6,329 bases of DNA from positions 1-6,329 of the forward strand of contig JAUNXD010000101.1 of assembly GCA_030539985.1 (NCBI GenBank), given 5' to 3'. Position 1 is the stretch's first letter; the number at the start of each line of letters is the position of its first letter. Both the position numbers and the translations under genes were made by a program. Under the pieces are notes generated by a model. The model saw only the letters and a program-made list of their open reading frames with translations, made no database searches and was not told the origin of the DNA. Below, one piece after another: positions 1 through 5,099 of this stretch. This DNA comes from Methanobrevibacter sp. GTDB lineage: Archaea; Methanobacteriota; Methanobacteria; Methanobacteriales; Methanobacteriaceae.

Positions 1-1
1 A

Positions 2-8
2 CACCTCC
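2..8 (-). promoter_or_regulatory. Ribosome binding site of a gene starting outside the left edge
   Basis: On the minus strand this reads GGAGGTG, a full match to the archaeal anti-Shine-Dalgarno sequence. No start codon follows inside the window, so the ATG should lie a few bases to the left of position 1 and the gene runs leftward off the window. The gene itself cannot be described. A TATA-like stretch at about 51-62 (minus strand, TATAAATTATA) is at a suitable distance to place a transcription start near 28-35. Confidence 0.65.
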
Positions 9-21
9 AATTTAATTAAAA

Positions 22-47
22 ATAGTTAAAAACAATTAATTAACTAT
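22..47. promoter_or_regulatory. Inverted repeat, candidate operator for the off-window gene
   Basis: ATAGTTAA at 22-29 and TTAACTAT at 40-47 are perfect inverted 8-bp arms separated by 10 bp. The element sits between the TATA-like stretch at 51-62 and the minus-strand Shine-Dalgarno site at 2-8, so it would overlap the predicted transcription start of the left-hand gene. That is where an archaeal repressor commonly binds. In such A+T-rich DNA some inverted repeats arise by chance, so the operator call is an inference. Confidence 0.35.
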
Positions 48-77
48 AATTATAATTTATAATTCTTAAAATAAATA

Positions 78-90
78 ATTAACTGTTAAT
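78..90. promoter_or_regulatory. Palindrome with the same GTTAA half-site
   Basis: ATTAACTGTTAAT is a perfect inverted repeat around a central T, and it extends to 74-94 with one mismatched pair. It carries the same TTAAC/GTTAA core as the arms of the 22-47 repeat, giving four copies of the core within about 70 bp. This could be a second binding site of one regulator, upstream of the off-window gene. The role is not shown by the sequence alone. Confidence 0.3.
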
Positions 91-223
91 AATTATTAAA
101 ATTAGATATAAGTAAATTTAAATAAAATTAAAAAGTATTAGAATAATTTAGAACATATTCAAGTAAATTAAAGCAAAATAACTTCTCAAATTAAAAAAAC
201 GGGAAGAAATTATCTAAAAAAAT

Positions 224-249
224 AAAAGGTATTATAACATCGTTATAAT
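224..249 (+). promoter_or_regulatory. Putative BRE/TATA promoter with a 19-bp palindrome
   Basis: AAAAGG (224-229) is a purine-rich BRE-like element followed by the TATA-like ATTATAAC (231-238). The TATA-like octamer is also the left arm of a perfect palindrome, ATTATAACATCGTTATAAT (231-249). If this is the TATA box, transcription would start about 25 bp downstream, near 260, giving a leader of roughly 60 bases before the ATG at 319. The right arm (242-249) could serve as an alternative TATA box. Overlap of palindrome and TATA would let a dimeric repressor compete with TBP. The BRE/TATA order resembles the promoter at 1225-1241. Confidence 0.4.
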
Positions 250-318
250 TAATAAGAAAAAAATAAAATTCCAGGAAACATACTTAAGTTTCGGTGCATG
301 ATATTTGAGGTGAAAATC

Positions 319-942
319 ATGCGCATGAACAAGTGGGAAATGGATGACGAACTGCCGTACCTGTACTCAAGAAAAAGAGATGAGGACACAAAACCGACAC
401 GCACAGAACCTGCAAACATCAAGTTTGGAAATCTCGCGCCGCAAGAGCTTCCAAGATACATCCAAATACTTGACATTTCACAAGCACACAAAAACAGGCT
501 GATTAATGTGCTTGACATCAGAGCGAAAAATCCGAAATGCAGCGTCGAGCACAAAAATGGCATTGTGCAGATTACCGTAGAAGTCGAAAATGAATACATC
601 AAATCCAGGTTCCATCTGCGCTTTGATACACAAATCAATGACTTCTACATGCTTGATTTCTACCATTACTATGATGGGCTCGAATCAAAGGAATGGTTCA
701 AAAGGGAATTTGAAAGGGTCAAAAGGAAAGTGGGCAAGGATTTCTTTTCCTACTATTTCGGTTTTGAAGGACATTTCAGACAGGAAATATTCACCGTCAC
801 AGATGACTTTAAAGTAACCGTGGCTTTCGGCGACGGAGACTTTCTAAGCGAATATCCCGAATACAAGGTTGATTTTGAAAACAAAAGACTTGTATTCTAC
901 CATATGACAGATGGCCATGAGCTTTTTGCCGGAATAATCTAG
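319..942 (+). CDS. Hypothetical protein, 207 residues, function unknown
   Basis: I do not recognise this protein. It is soluble-looking, with no signal peptide or membrane segment. The N-terminal 35 residues are charged and proline-containing, probably flexible. The rest alternates predicted strands and helices and is rich in Phe and Tyr, including a YHYYDG stretch near residues 115-120 and SYYFGFEGHF near 144-153, with a basic helix (EWFKREFERVKRKVGK) at about 125-140. Only one cysteine is present (residue 74) and no catalytic motif is apparent. The start at 319 is preferred over the in-frame ATG at 298 because GAGGTG at 307-312 lies 6 bp before 319 and would sit inside the longer version. 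Its base composition is more balanced than the upstream region, as expected for an expressed gene. Its stop codon overlaps the stop of the convergent zinc-ribbon gene. That it is a gene is fairly sure; the function is open. Confidence 0.85.
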   Translation: MRMNKWEMDDELPYLYSRKRDEDTKPTRTEPANIKFGNLAPQELPRYIQILDISQAHKNRLINVLDIRAKNPKCSVEHKNGIVQITVEVENEYIKSRFHLRFDTQINDFYMLDFYHYYDGLESKEWFKREFERVKRKVGKDFFSYYFGFEGHFRQEIFTVTDDFKVTVAFGDGDFLSEYPEYKVDFENKRLVFYHMTDGHELFAGII

Positions 943-1187
943 TAGTTTTCCCCAATCCATCCCTGATTAATGTCAGGGTATCCGCATTCCTCACAGTAGC
1001 CGTCATAGTATGGATTGCCACAGGAAGGACATTCTGAAAAGGAATGATGACCGTAATTATTGTTTGTGCTTCTCCTCTGATTTGAAACATTCCTTCCGGC
1101 TGAAGTGTTGCCGGAACCGCTGCCACTGGAACAGCATGCAAATATAACCAGTATGAACAATATTATAACTGCAATAGTGCCGATCAT
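939..1187 (-). CDS. Small membrane-anchored zinc-ribbon protein
   Basis: The 82-residue product has three parts. Residues 2-18 form one strongly hydrophobic segment ending in FACCSS. Residues about 20-50 are a Ser/Gly/Asn-rich, low-complexity linker. Residues 53-68 carry two CxxC knuckles (Cys53, Cys56, Cys65, Cys68) of the form CPSCGNPYYDGYCEECGYP, a typical short zinc ribbon. It is probably held in the cytoplasmic membrane by the N-terminal helix; which side the ribbon faces cannot be told. The adjacent cysteines after the helix faintly resemble a lipobox, but the match is poor. The start at 1187 is chosen because GAGGTG (1194-1199) lies 6 bp upstream; a longer version from a TTG at 1205 would contain that site. 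It is transcribed alone, from a promoter at 1225-1241. Zinc-ribbon anchors of this size are common in methanogens and mostly uncharacterised, so no substrate is proposed. Confidence 0.75.
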   Translation of the reverse strand: MIGTIAVIILFILVIFACCSSGSGSGNTSAGRNVSNQRRSTNNNYGHHSFSECPSCGNPYYDGYCEECGYPDINQGWIGENY

Positions 1188-1224
1188 GTTTTTCACCTCA
1201 TTCAATAAATATTTAAATGATAAT

Positions 1225-1241
1225 ATTTATAATCCTTTCGA
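1225..1241 (-). promoter_or_regulatory. BRE/TATA promoter of the zinc-ribbon gene
   Basis: Read on the minus strand, CGAAAGGATTATAAAT joins a purine-rich BRE-like CGAAAGGA to a TATA-like ATTATAAAT centred near 1229. The expected start of transcription, about 25 bp downstream, is near 1204. That leaves a leader of about 17 bases carrying the GAGGTG site at 1194-1199 just before the ATG at 1187. The spacing of all three elements fits a short archaeal leader. Confidence 0.55.
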
Positions 1242-1244
1242 TAT

Positions 1245-1265
1245 GAAAAAAATTTAAAAAAAAAA
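1245..1265 (-). terminator. Oligo-T terminator after the PIN gene
   Basis: On the minus strand two T runs (ten and seven Ts) separated by AAA follow the PIN gene stop codon (1270-1272) within a few bases. Intrinsic archaeal termination needs only such T tracts without a strong hairpin, and no clear stem is present. It separates the PIN module from the zinc-ribbon promoter directly downstream. Confidence 0.6.
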
Positions 1266-1269
1266 GAAA

Positions 1270-1935
1270 TTATGAATTAAAGTCATATTTTCCTTTAATA
1301 GAATTGAAACATAACATTTTAGTGTTTTTTGCACCATTAAAACAATCATAATCAAATGTGACAAAATCAATGGGATCAACACTTGCACACGCAAAATCAT
1401 GCCCATCTAAGGTAACAATCCTATCTTCATCAGAAACACCATGTAAACGTAATTGTGCATCAATATTAGGATAATCATATCTTCTTTGAGGTGTTAATTT
1501 TATTATGTTTTCCAAAAATCCTTTATTTATATTTGAATCGATAGTTAAATCATTTAAACAAGTATCAATCATATTTTTCATATCTAAAAATGAAATTTGC
1601 GATTCTATTCCAATATAATTATTCCAAAATGGATCAATTGAACTTGAAACATCTTTTAGTTTTTTACCCTCATATTCTTTAGATACAAAATTAAACAAAT
1701 CAGATATAGAATAGAATTCTTTTTGGGGATTTTCTAAATATTTTTGAAAATCAAAAAAGAAATCTGAAATATTCCTCAATTTACTATTGAATCTTCTTTC
1801 AAATTCCTCTTTAACATAAAATGAACAGAAAAATTCAGAGTAAAGTTCAAATACCTTTTTTGCACGAGGATGAAGAGAATTAATGTAAAACACGAATGAA
1901 ATTAATATATTAGTATCCAAAAACGCATCACTCAT
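1270..1935 (-). CDS. PIN-domain protein, probable toxin-type nuclease
   Basis: PIN domains are Mg2+-dependent RNases, found among others in VapC toxins. The N-terminus reads AFLDTNILISF (residues 4-14), the classic first PIN strand with catalytic Asp7. Glu43/Glu44 in VKEEFERR is the likely second acidic site. The C-terminal part has DEDRIVTLDGHDFACA (169-184, third acidic site) and IDFVTFDYDCF (189-199, Asp195), matching the usual final strand with T-x-D. At 221 residues it is clearly longer than a typical VapC (about 130); the extra length is a helical, charged insert at about 50-165. The ATG at 1935 is preferred over a GTG at 1944 because it begins right before the PIN strand and has GGTGA 5 bp upstream. 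It overlaps the upstream gene by 8 bp, suggesting translational coupling. The pair is visibly richer in A+T than the genes on either side, hinting at acquisition. PIN assignment is firm; toxin function is inferred. Confidence 0.85.
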   Translation of the reverse strand: MSDAFLDTNILISFVFYINSLHPRAKKVFELYSEFFCSFYVKEEFERRFNSKLRNISDFFFDFQKYLENPQKEFYSISDLFNFVSKEYEGKKLKDVSSSIDPFWNNYIGIESQISFLDMKNMIDTCLNDLTIDSNINKGFLENIIKLTPQRRYDYPNIDAQLRLHGVSDEDRIVTLDGHDFACASVDPIDFVTFDYDCFNGAKNTKMLCFNSIKGKYDFNS

Positions 1936-2422
1936 CCAAATCACCAGCCAAATGACCTATTATTTCAGCACAAGTCTGTTTATCATAGTACTTGCTTGGA
2001 ACTGCAACTTCAGTATAGTAATATTGCTGCATTTTAGATAGGTATTTTAAGAATTCCAGATATTTCTCGTCATATTCTTCACTTTTATGGATTCTGATAT
2101 CCAATATTTCATCAAATGCATCAAATAAATCCATGAAAAACTTTTCATGAGCAATCAATTCATTTGGCCTATCCATTAAACGGTAATACATGGAACAAAT
2201 TAGCATGTAGCTTGTAGACTCATTATTGTAACCTGCAACATCCAATTTTCTTGCAAAATCTACATAAGATTCATAGAATTCCTCTTTAAGATTTTTTTCA
2301 TTATCATTTAGCTTAATCAATGAAAATATTCTCAATATTAACTCTTTGATTTTTTCATAGGCATTATATACAGCATCACTTAAAACATATGGGACAGTTA
2401 TTTGATTTGCTTCATTAATCAT
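1928..2422 (-). CDS. All-helical hypothetical protein, candidate partner of the PIN protein
   Basis: The 164-residue product is unrecognised. It appears almost wholly alpha-helical, acidic, and rich in Tyr, Leu and Glu, with amphipathic helices at about 15-38, 43-62, 68-83, 88-112, 116-137 and 147-160. It has no membrane segment, no zinc motif and no obvious DNA-binding fold such as the ribbon-helix-helix or AbrB domain of usual VapB antitoxins. The ATG at 2422 is chosen because GGAG lies about 11 bp upstream, which is slightly long; the alternative TTG at 2455 would include that site. Its last bases overlap the start of the PIN gene (ATGAGTGA), so it is the first gene of a two-gene unit. Antitoxin or a regulator/targeting subunit of the nuclease are both possible. 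The call rests on position only. Confidence 0.75.
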   Translation of the reverse strand: MINEANQITVPYVLSDAVYNAYEKIKELILRIFSLIKLNDNEKNLKEEFYESYVDFARKLDVAGYNNESTSYMLICSMYYRLMDRPNELIAHEKFFMDLFDAFDEILDIRIHKSEEYDEKYLEFLKYLSKMQQYYYTEVAVPSKYYDKQTCAEIIGHLAGDLDE

Positions 2423-2455
2423 TTTTTTAAAGACTCCTTTTTGGCGTTTAATCAA

Positions 2456-2611
2456 TCAAATAGCAAATGGAATTAGAAAGTAAAATTCTTTAAATAAAAT
2501 TTAACATTCATTGCTTGATGTAATTCATATATACAAATAGGTATTCATCATATTTAAACTATTGGTTTATTTACATAGAACAATTTTACACAGTCATACA
2601 ATTTATTCTTT
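2456..2611 (-). promoter_or_regulatory. A+T-rich upstream region of the helical-protein/PIN pair
   Basis: No gene is seen in this gap. On the minus strand two TATA-like candidates precede the pair: ATTTTATTTAAAG around 2488-2500, which would give a leader of about 45-50 bases, and GTATATATG at 2526-2534, giving about 80. I cannot choose between them. No convincing operator palindrome was seen here. Confidence 0.3.
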
Positions 2612-2639
2612 AAAATTAAAAATATAGATTATTTAATCT
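2612..2639 (-). terminator. Hairpin plus T-rich terminator
   Basis: AGATTATTTAATCT (2626-2639) is a perfect inverted repeat that can form a 5-bp stem with a 4-base loop. On the minus strand it is followed by TATTTTTAATTTT (2612-2624). The stop codon of the small ORF (2633-2635) lies inside the hairpin. It would end transcripts coming from the glycosyltransferase and the small ORF. Confidence 0.45.
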
Positions 2640-2821
2640 TTAAATTTAAAAATAGAGGTAAATATTATTTTAAAAATTAGTATGAAAAACATTAGTAGAA
2701 CCAAAATTGTATCTATAAATGTTTTCATAAACTCCAAAAATGGACATTTAAATACCTCACACTCATCAAACATTGCTTCAAAATCATAAGTATCTGGATT
2801 CATATAGGGAAACTTCCCCAT
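2633..2821 (-). CDS. Possible small protein with a C-terminal membrane helix
   Basis: This 62-codon ORF overlaps the last 38 bp of the glycosyltransferase gene in another frame and then continues about 150 bp. The N-terminal half is acidic and contains two cysteines (FDECEVFKCPF). The C-terminal half is one long hydrophobic helix (about residues 37-57) with a basic end, like a tail-anchored protein. The ATG at 2821 or an in-frame ATG at 2803 could start it; neither has a good Shine-Dalgarno site, so coupling to the upstream gene would be needed. A hairpin/T-rich terminator lies at its stop codon, which fits a last gene of a transcript. A+T-rich DNA easily encodes Phe/Ile/Lys-rich helices by chance, so this may not be a gene. 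Confidence 0.42.
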   Translation of the reverse strand: MGKFPYMNPDTYDFEAMFDECEVFKCPFLEFMKTFIDTILVLLMFFILIFKIIFTSIFKFKD

Positions 2822-4469
2822 TCTGATACAGTTTAACGTAAGGCTCGTTTATTGTTTTATTGTCCTTGGTGATGAAGTATGTGACATTGTTTTTCACCAT
2901 CTCATCAGTGAAATGGCTTTCATTGGATACCCGTTCATAAGATGGCACGTGCATCCTCAATATGAATGACATGTCTCCTCCACGGTCTGCCCAGATTGTC
3001 CTGTTCATGTAATCAGAATCATGCTGCATCAGCCATTCTCCGACAGCCTTTTCCTCACTTGCCGCTGTGAAGAAATTCGGATGGACCAGATTATCGTAGG
3101 TGTGAGGCGTATTTGACATGGCAAAAGCTCCAGAGCACAGCAAAATCGCACACACCAGTGCAACCGGCACAATCGCCCTTATATTTTTTCCCGCCTTGAA
3201 CCTGTCGAACACCAGTGTCAGCGACAGTATTATGAAGTATGCCACGGCAGGAAGTATCGGCATGAAATATCTGTCCACCTTGATGTGATAATAGGTTATG
3301 AATATGAAATTAACGGCAAACCAGTAAAACATAATGAAATCAAAGCCTGCATCATCAATATTTGGATTATTGCGCATCCTGTAAAGCGCAATCAGGGATA
3401 TTGATAGGATTATTATTGAAAGAATTATTGATATCTTCAAAAACGTAAGTATAAACACCGCAAAAGCGATGATGAAAACCGCTAATTTAATCTTATTCTC
3501 GCCCATCAATTCACGATTGGCGAAAATGTTTTTCACATACAATACCAAACCGGCAATAAGGATTAAAACGAGAACATATGCAATTACTGAAGGATAGCTT
3601 AAAGTCCAATTCATAGTGGATAAGTCGAATGTTCCTGTTTTAAGGGAGTATGGAATATAATTGGGAGTTCCCAGATAGAATAAAAAGTTTTTAATGTAGA
3701 AATAAATATTTGAACCTGAAATTGCATTGTTTGTCGAATTTGAAATGTCTCCTCCCTGTGAAACGAAAAACAGTCCGATATCAAGGTGGAGATATATTCC
3801 GATAAATACTGCAAAAACGAGGGCTCCGGCAGCGATTGCAAGTATTATCTCCCGGACATTAGCCCTGAGGTATCCGATCGGGTCATCAACCAGCAGGAAC
3901 TGTATCAGCAATACGGGCACCATCAGCAATACGGTGAATCTTGTGAAAAATCCGAGTATGATTAATGGGGATGCCACAAGCAGAAATCTGGGACTTCTTT
4001 TAAATGAAAGAATCATGAAATAAACAGCCCAGATTGACAGGCACATTCCCGGAATATCCAGCATTCCCTTTGTAACCCACACGATAACCAATGGGAAAGT
4101 CGAAAGAATCATTGAACCGGCAAAGCTCAATATCTCATCATACCTTAATCTCAAAAGGAAATACATTCCCAATATTGCGAATACGTAAAAAGAGCTGCTG
4201 ACGGCAATTATCGTGAAATCAGACAGAAATCCCATTCTGAAAAACAGTGAGGTAATCATCGGAATCAATGGGGAAAGTCCCCTCATGTCCGCCAATCCGA
4301 CAGTATAGCCGGCATAGAAAAGGGCATTGTTTAAATAGAAATAGACGTCACGGACATAATAAACTCCTGCCTTACCGTCAATGTTAAGCAGAAGCAATGT
4401 GATTGCAGTTACGATAATCATTAATGATGATATTGCGATTATGTCCTTTTTATTTTCTTTTAAATTCAT
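2784..4469 (-). CDS. GT39/ArnT-like membrane glycosyltransferase
   Basis: This 561-residue integral membrane protein belongs to the PMT/ArnT-like (GT-C fold, family 39-type) glycosyltransferases. Such enzymes take a sugar from a polyprenyl- or dolichyl-phosphate carrier and add it to protein, lipid or glycan on the outer face of the membrane. The first helix (about 11-30) is followed by the loop YYVRDVYFYLNNA (37-49), whose Asp41 matches the catalytic acid of the family. A second acid lies in LDIPGM (Asp138), and the late motif HIKVDRYFMPILPA (395-408) is characteristic. About a dozen hydrophobic helices run from 11 to 450. Residues 451-561 form a soluble, presumably external, tail. The ATG at 4469 has AAGGAG (4476-4481) 6 bp upstream. 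The length and C-terminus look complete. The acceptor and sugar cannot be told; surface glycoprotein or envelope glycan modification is plausible. No dedicated promoter is obvious, so read-through from the acetyltransferase gene 64 bp upstream is possible. Confidence 0.85.
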   Translation of the reverse strand: MNLKENKKDIIAISSLMIIVTAITLLLLNIDGKAGVYYVRDVYFYLNNALFYAGYTVGLADMRGLSPLIPMITSLFFRMGFLSDFTIIAVSSSFYVFAILGMYFLLRLRYDEILSFAGSMILSTFPLVIVWVTKGMLDIPGMCLSIWAVYFMILSFKRSPRFLLVASPLIILGFFTRFTVLLMVPVLLIQFLLVDDPIGYLRANVREIILAIAAGALVFAVFIGIYLHLDIGLFFVSQGGDISNSTNNAISGSNIYFYIKNFLFYLGTPNYIPYSLKTGTFDLSTMNWTLSYPSVIAYVLVLILIAGLVLYVKNIFANRELMGENKIKLAVFIIAFAVFILTFLKISIILSIIILSISLIALYRMRNNPNIDDAGFDFIMFYWFAVNFIFITYYHIKVDRYFMPILPAVAYFIILSLTLVFDRFKAGKNIRAIVPVALVCAILLCSGAFAMSNTPHTYDNLVHPNFFTAASEEKAVGEWLMQHDSDYMNRTIWADRGGDMSFILRMHVPSYERVSNESHFTDEMVKNNVTYFITKDNKTINEPYVKLYQNGEVSLYESRYL

Positions 4470-4501
4470 ATTATGCTCCTTAAATTATTCGGATATGAAA
4501 T

Positions 4502-4518
4502 TCATGCTGAGGGCATGA
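4502..4518. repeat. Short hairpin between acetyltransferase and glycosyltransferase genes
   Basis: TCATGC and GCATGA are perfect 6-bp arms around a 5-base loop, 16 bp past the acetyltransferase stop. No T tract follows on the minus strand, so it is not a convincing terminator. It may attenuate read-through, stabilise a 3' end, or be chance. Confidence 0.3.
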
Positions 4519-4533
4519 CTGTGCTGAATCGAA

Positions 4534-5022
4534 TCAGTATCTTGACCAATGATAGGCGATTCTTTCAGATCCGTCCCTGACGTGAACTATCCCGCACCTT
4601 TGAAAACCATTCCTTTCAATTTGCTTTTGCATGATTGAATTGTTCCTGTGAGTGTCTATTCTAATATTGTCCGATACGGTTTTGCAGTAGGCTACAGCGC
4701 ACCTGAAAATGCCATGTGCCCTGCCGTCACTTGCAATCCTGTGCAAGGTCAGATATTCCTCATCATTAAGCCATTGACCTTCTTCTATGTGCTGATATGT
4801 TGGCTCAACACCTTCAAAAAGCGCAAATACGCCATGAATCTCATCATCATCACAAACCAGATGACAGACTTCTCTTTCAATGTCATTTCTGATTAAATCC
4901 TCACTGGGATATGAATGACCCCACTGGTGCGGATTGCCTGATGCAATCATGAAATCCTGAGCAGTTCGATAAATCCCCATTATCAAACTTAAATCCTCAG
5001 GCGTAGCCTTTCTAACATGCAT
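4534..5022 (-). CDS. GNAT-family N-acetyltransferase
   Basis: The 162-residue protein is a single GNAT domain, a cytoplasmic enzyme that transfers acetyl from acetyl-CoA to an amine. It starts with the usual strand and helix, IRKATPEDL-like (3-11), then a motif seen in one GNAT subgroup, FMIASGNPHQW (24-34). The CoA pyrophosphate loop is LHRIASDGRAHGIF (93-106), in which R101-x-x-G104 corresponds to R/Q-x-x-G, although the final Gly/Ala is replaced by Phe106. The C-terminal part IRIDTHRNNSIMQKQIERNGF (120-140) followed by CGIV and a GSERIAYHW end is typical of the same subgroup. The substrate is unknown. The length matches the family and the start is fixed by the conserved N-terminus. No Shine-Dalgarno site precedes the ATG; instead a TATA-like element lies 26 bp upstream, indicating a leaderless mRNA. 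Confidence 0.88.
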   Translation of the reverse strand: MHVRKATPEDLSLIMGIYRTAQDFMIASGNPHQWGHSYPSEDLIRNDIEREVCHLVCDDDEIHGVFALFEGVEPTYQHIEEGQWLNDEEYLTLHRIASDGRAHGIFRCAVAYCKTVSDNIRIDTHRNNSIMQKQIERNGFQRCGIVHVRDGSERIAYHWSRY

Positions 5023-5043
5023 GATATTAGATTAGAAATACTG

Positions 5044-5052
5044 ATATTTAAA
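5044..5052 (-). promoter_or_regulatory. TATA box placing transcription start at the acetyltransferase ATG
   Basis: On the minus strand this reads TTTAAATAT. Its centre (5048) is 26 bp from the A of the start codon at 5022, the standard archaeal TATA-to-start distance. With no Shine-Dalgarno sequence in the intervening bases, the mRNA most likely begins at or within a base or two of the ATG. Confidence 0.5.
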
Positions 5053-5054
5053 TT

Positions 5055-5071
5055 AAAAGGAAATACCTTTT
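5055..5071. terminator. AAAAGG/CCTTTT hairpin, terminator of the SWIM operon or promoter element
   Basis: AAAAGG (5055-5060) and CCTTTT (5066-5071) are perfect 6-bp arms around AAATA. On the minus strand the stem lies 28 bp after the SWIM gene stop and its 3' arm runs into CCTTTTAATTT, compatible with weak oligo-T termination. It also directly abuts the TATA box at 5044-5052, so it could instead be a regulator site over the BRE of the acetyltransferase promoter. Both readings are inferences. Confidence 0.35.
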
Positions 5072-5099
5072 CACAAACCAACTGCATATAATCATATAA

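Larger units (their letters stand above)
1..318. other. A+T-rich divergent control region without a complete gene
   Basis: No convincing protein is encoded here. The stretch is extremely A+T-rich and is bracketed by two translation signals pointing away from each other: a minus-strand Shine-Dalgarno site at 2-8 for a gene beyond the left edge, and a plus-strand one at 307-312 for the gene at 319. It contains three G/C-interrupted inverted repeats (22-47, 78-90 and 231-249), listed separately. The middle part, about 95-220, shows only A/T runs and a short purine patch around 200-206 to which I can assign nothing. Its role as a shared promoter region is inferred from the layout. Confidence 0.6.

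Noticed and set aside
1..300. CRISPR array, tRNA gene or replication origin in the A+T-rich left end
   Set aside because: No regularly spaced repeats, no cloverleaf-like sequence and no origin-type repeats near an initiator gene were seen.
298..318. Upstream ATG at 298 as the start of the 207-residue protein
   Set aside because: It has no ribosome site, and the GAGGTG at 307-312 would lie inside the gene; the ATG at 319 is spaced correctly from it.
249..638. 129-codon minus-strand ORF
   Set aside because: It lies antisense to the well-supported gene at 319-942, is Cys/Phe/Ser-rich without any motif, and has no ribosome site.
809..1141. 110-codon minus-strand ORF
   Set aside because: It covers the zinc-ribbon gene in another frame and the end of the opposite-strand gene; the zinc-ribbon frame has clear motifs and a ribosome site.
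2784..2821. Frameshift splitting a longer glycosyltransferase into two ORFs
   Set aside because: The glycosyltransferase ends in a natural-looking C-terminal strand (GEVSLYESRYL), and the downstream ORF looks like a separate acidic head plus membrane tail.
3727..4023. 98-codon plus-strand ORF
   Set aside because: It is antisense to the glycosyltransferase, with a low-complexity composition that reflects the complementary coding strand.
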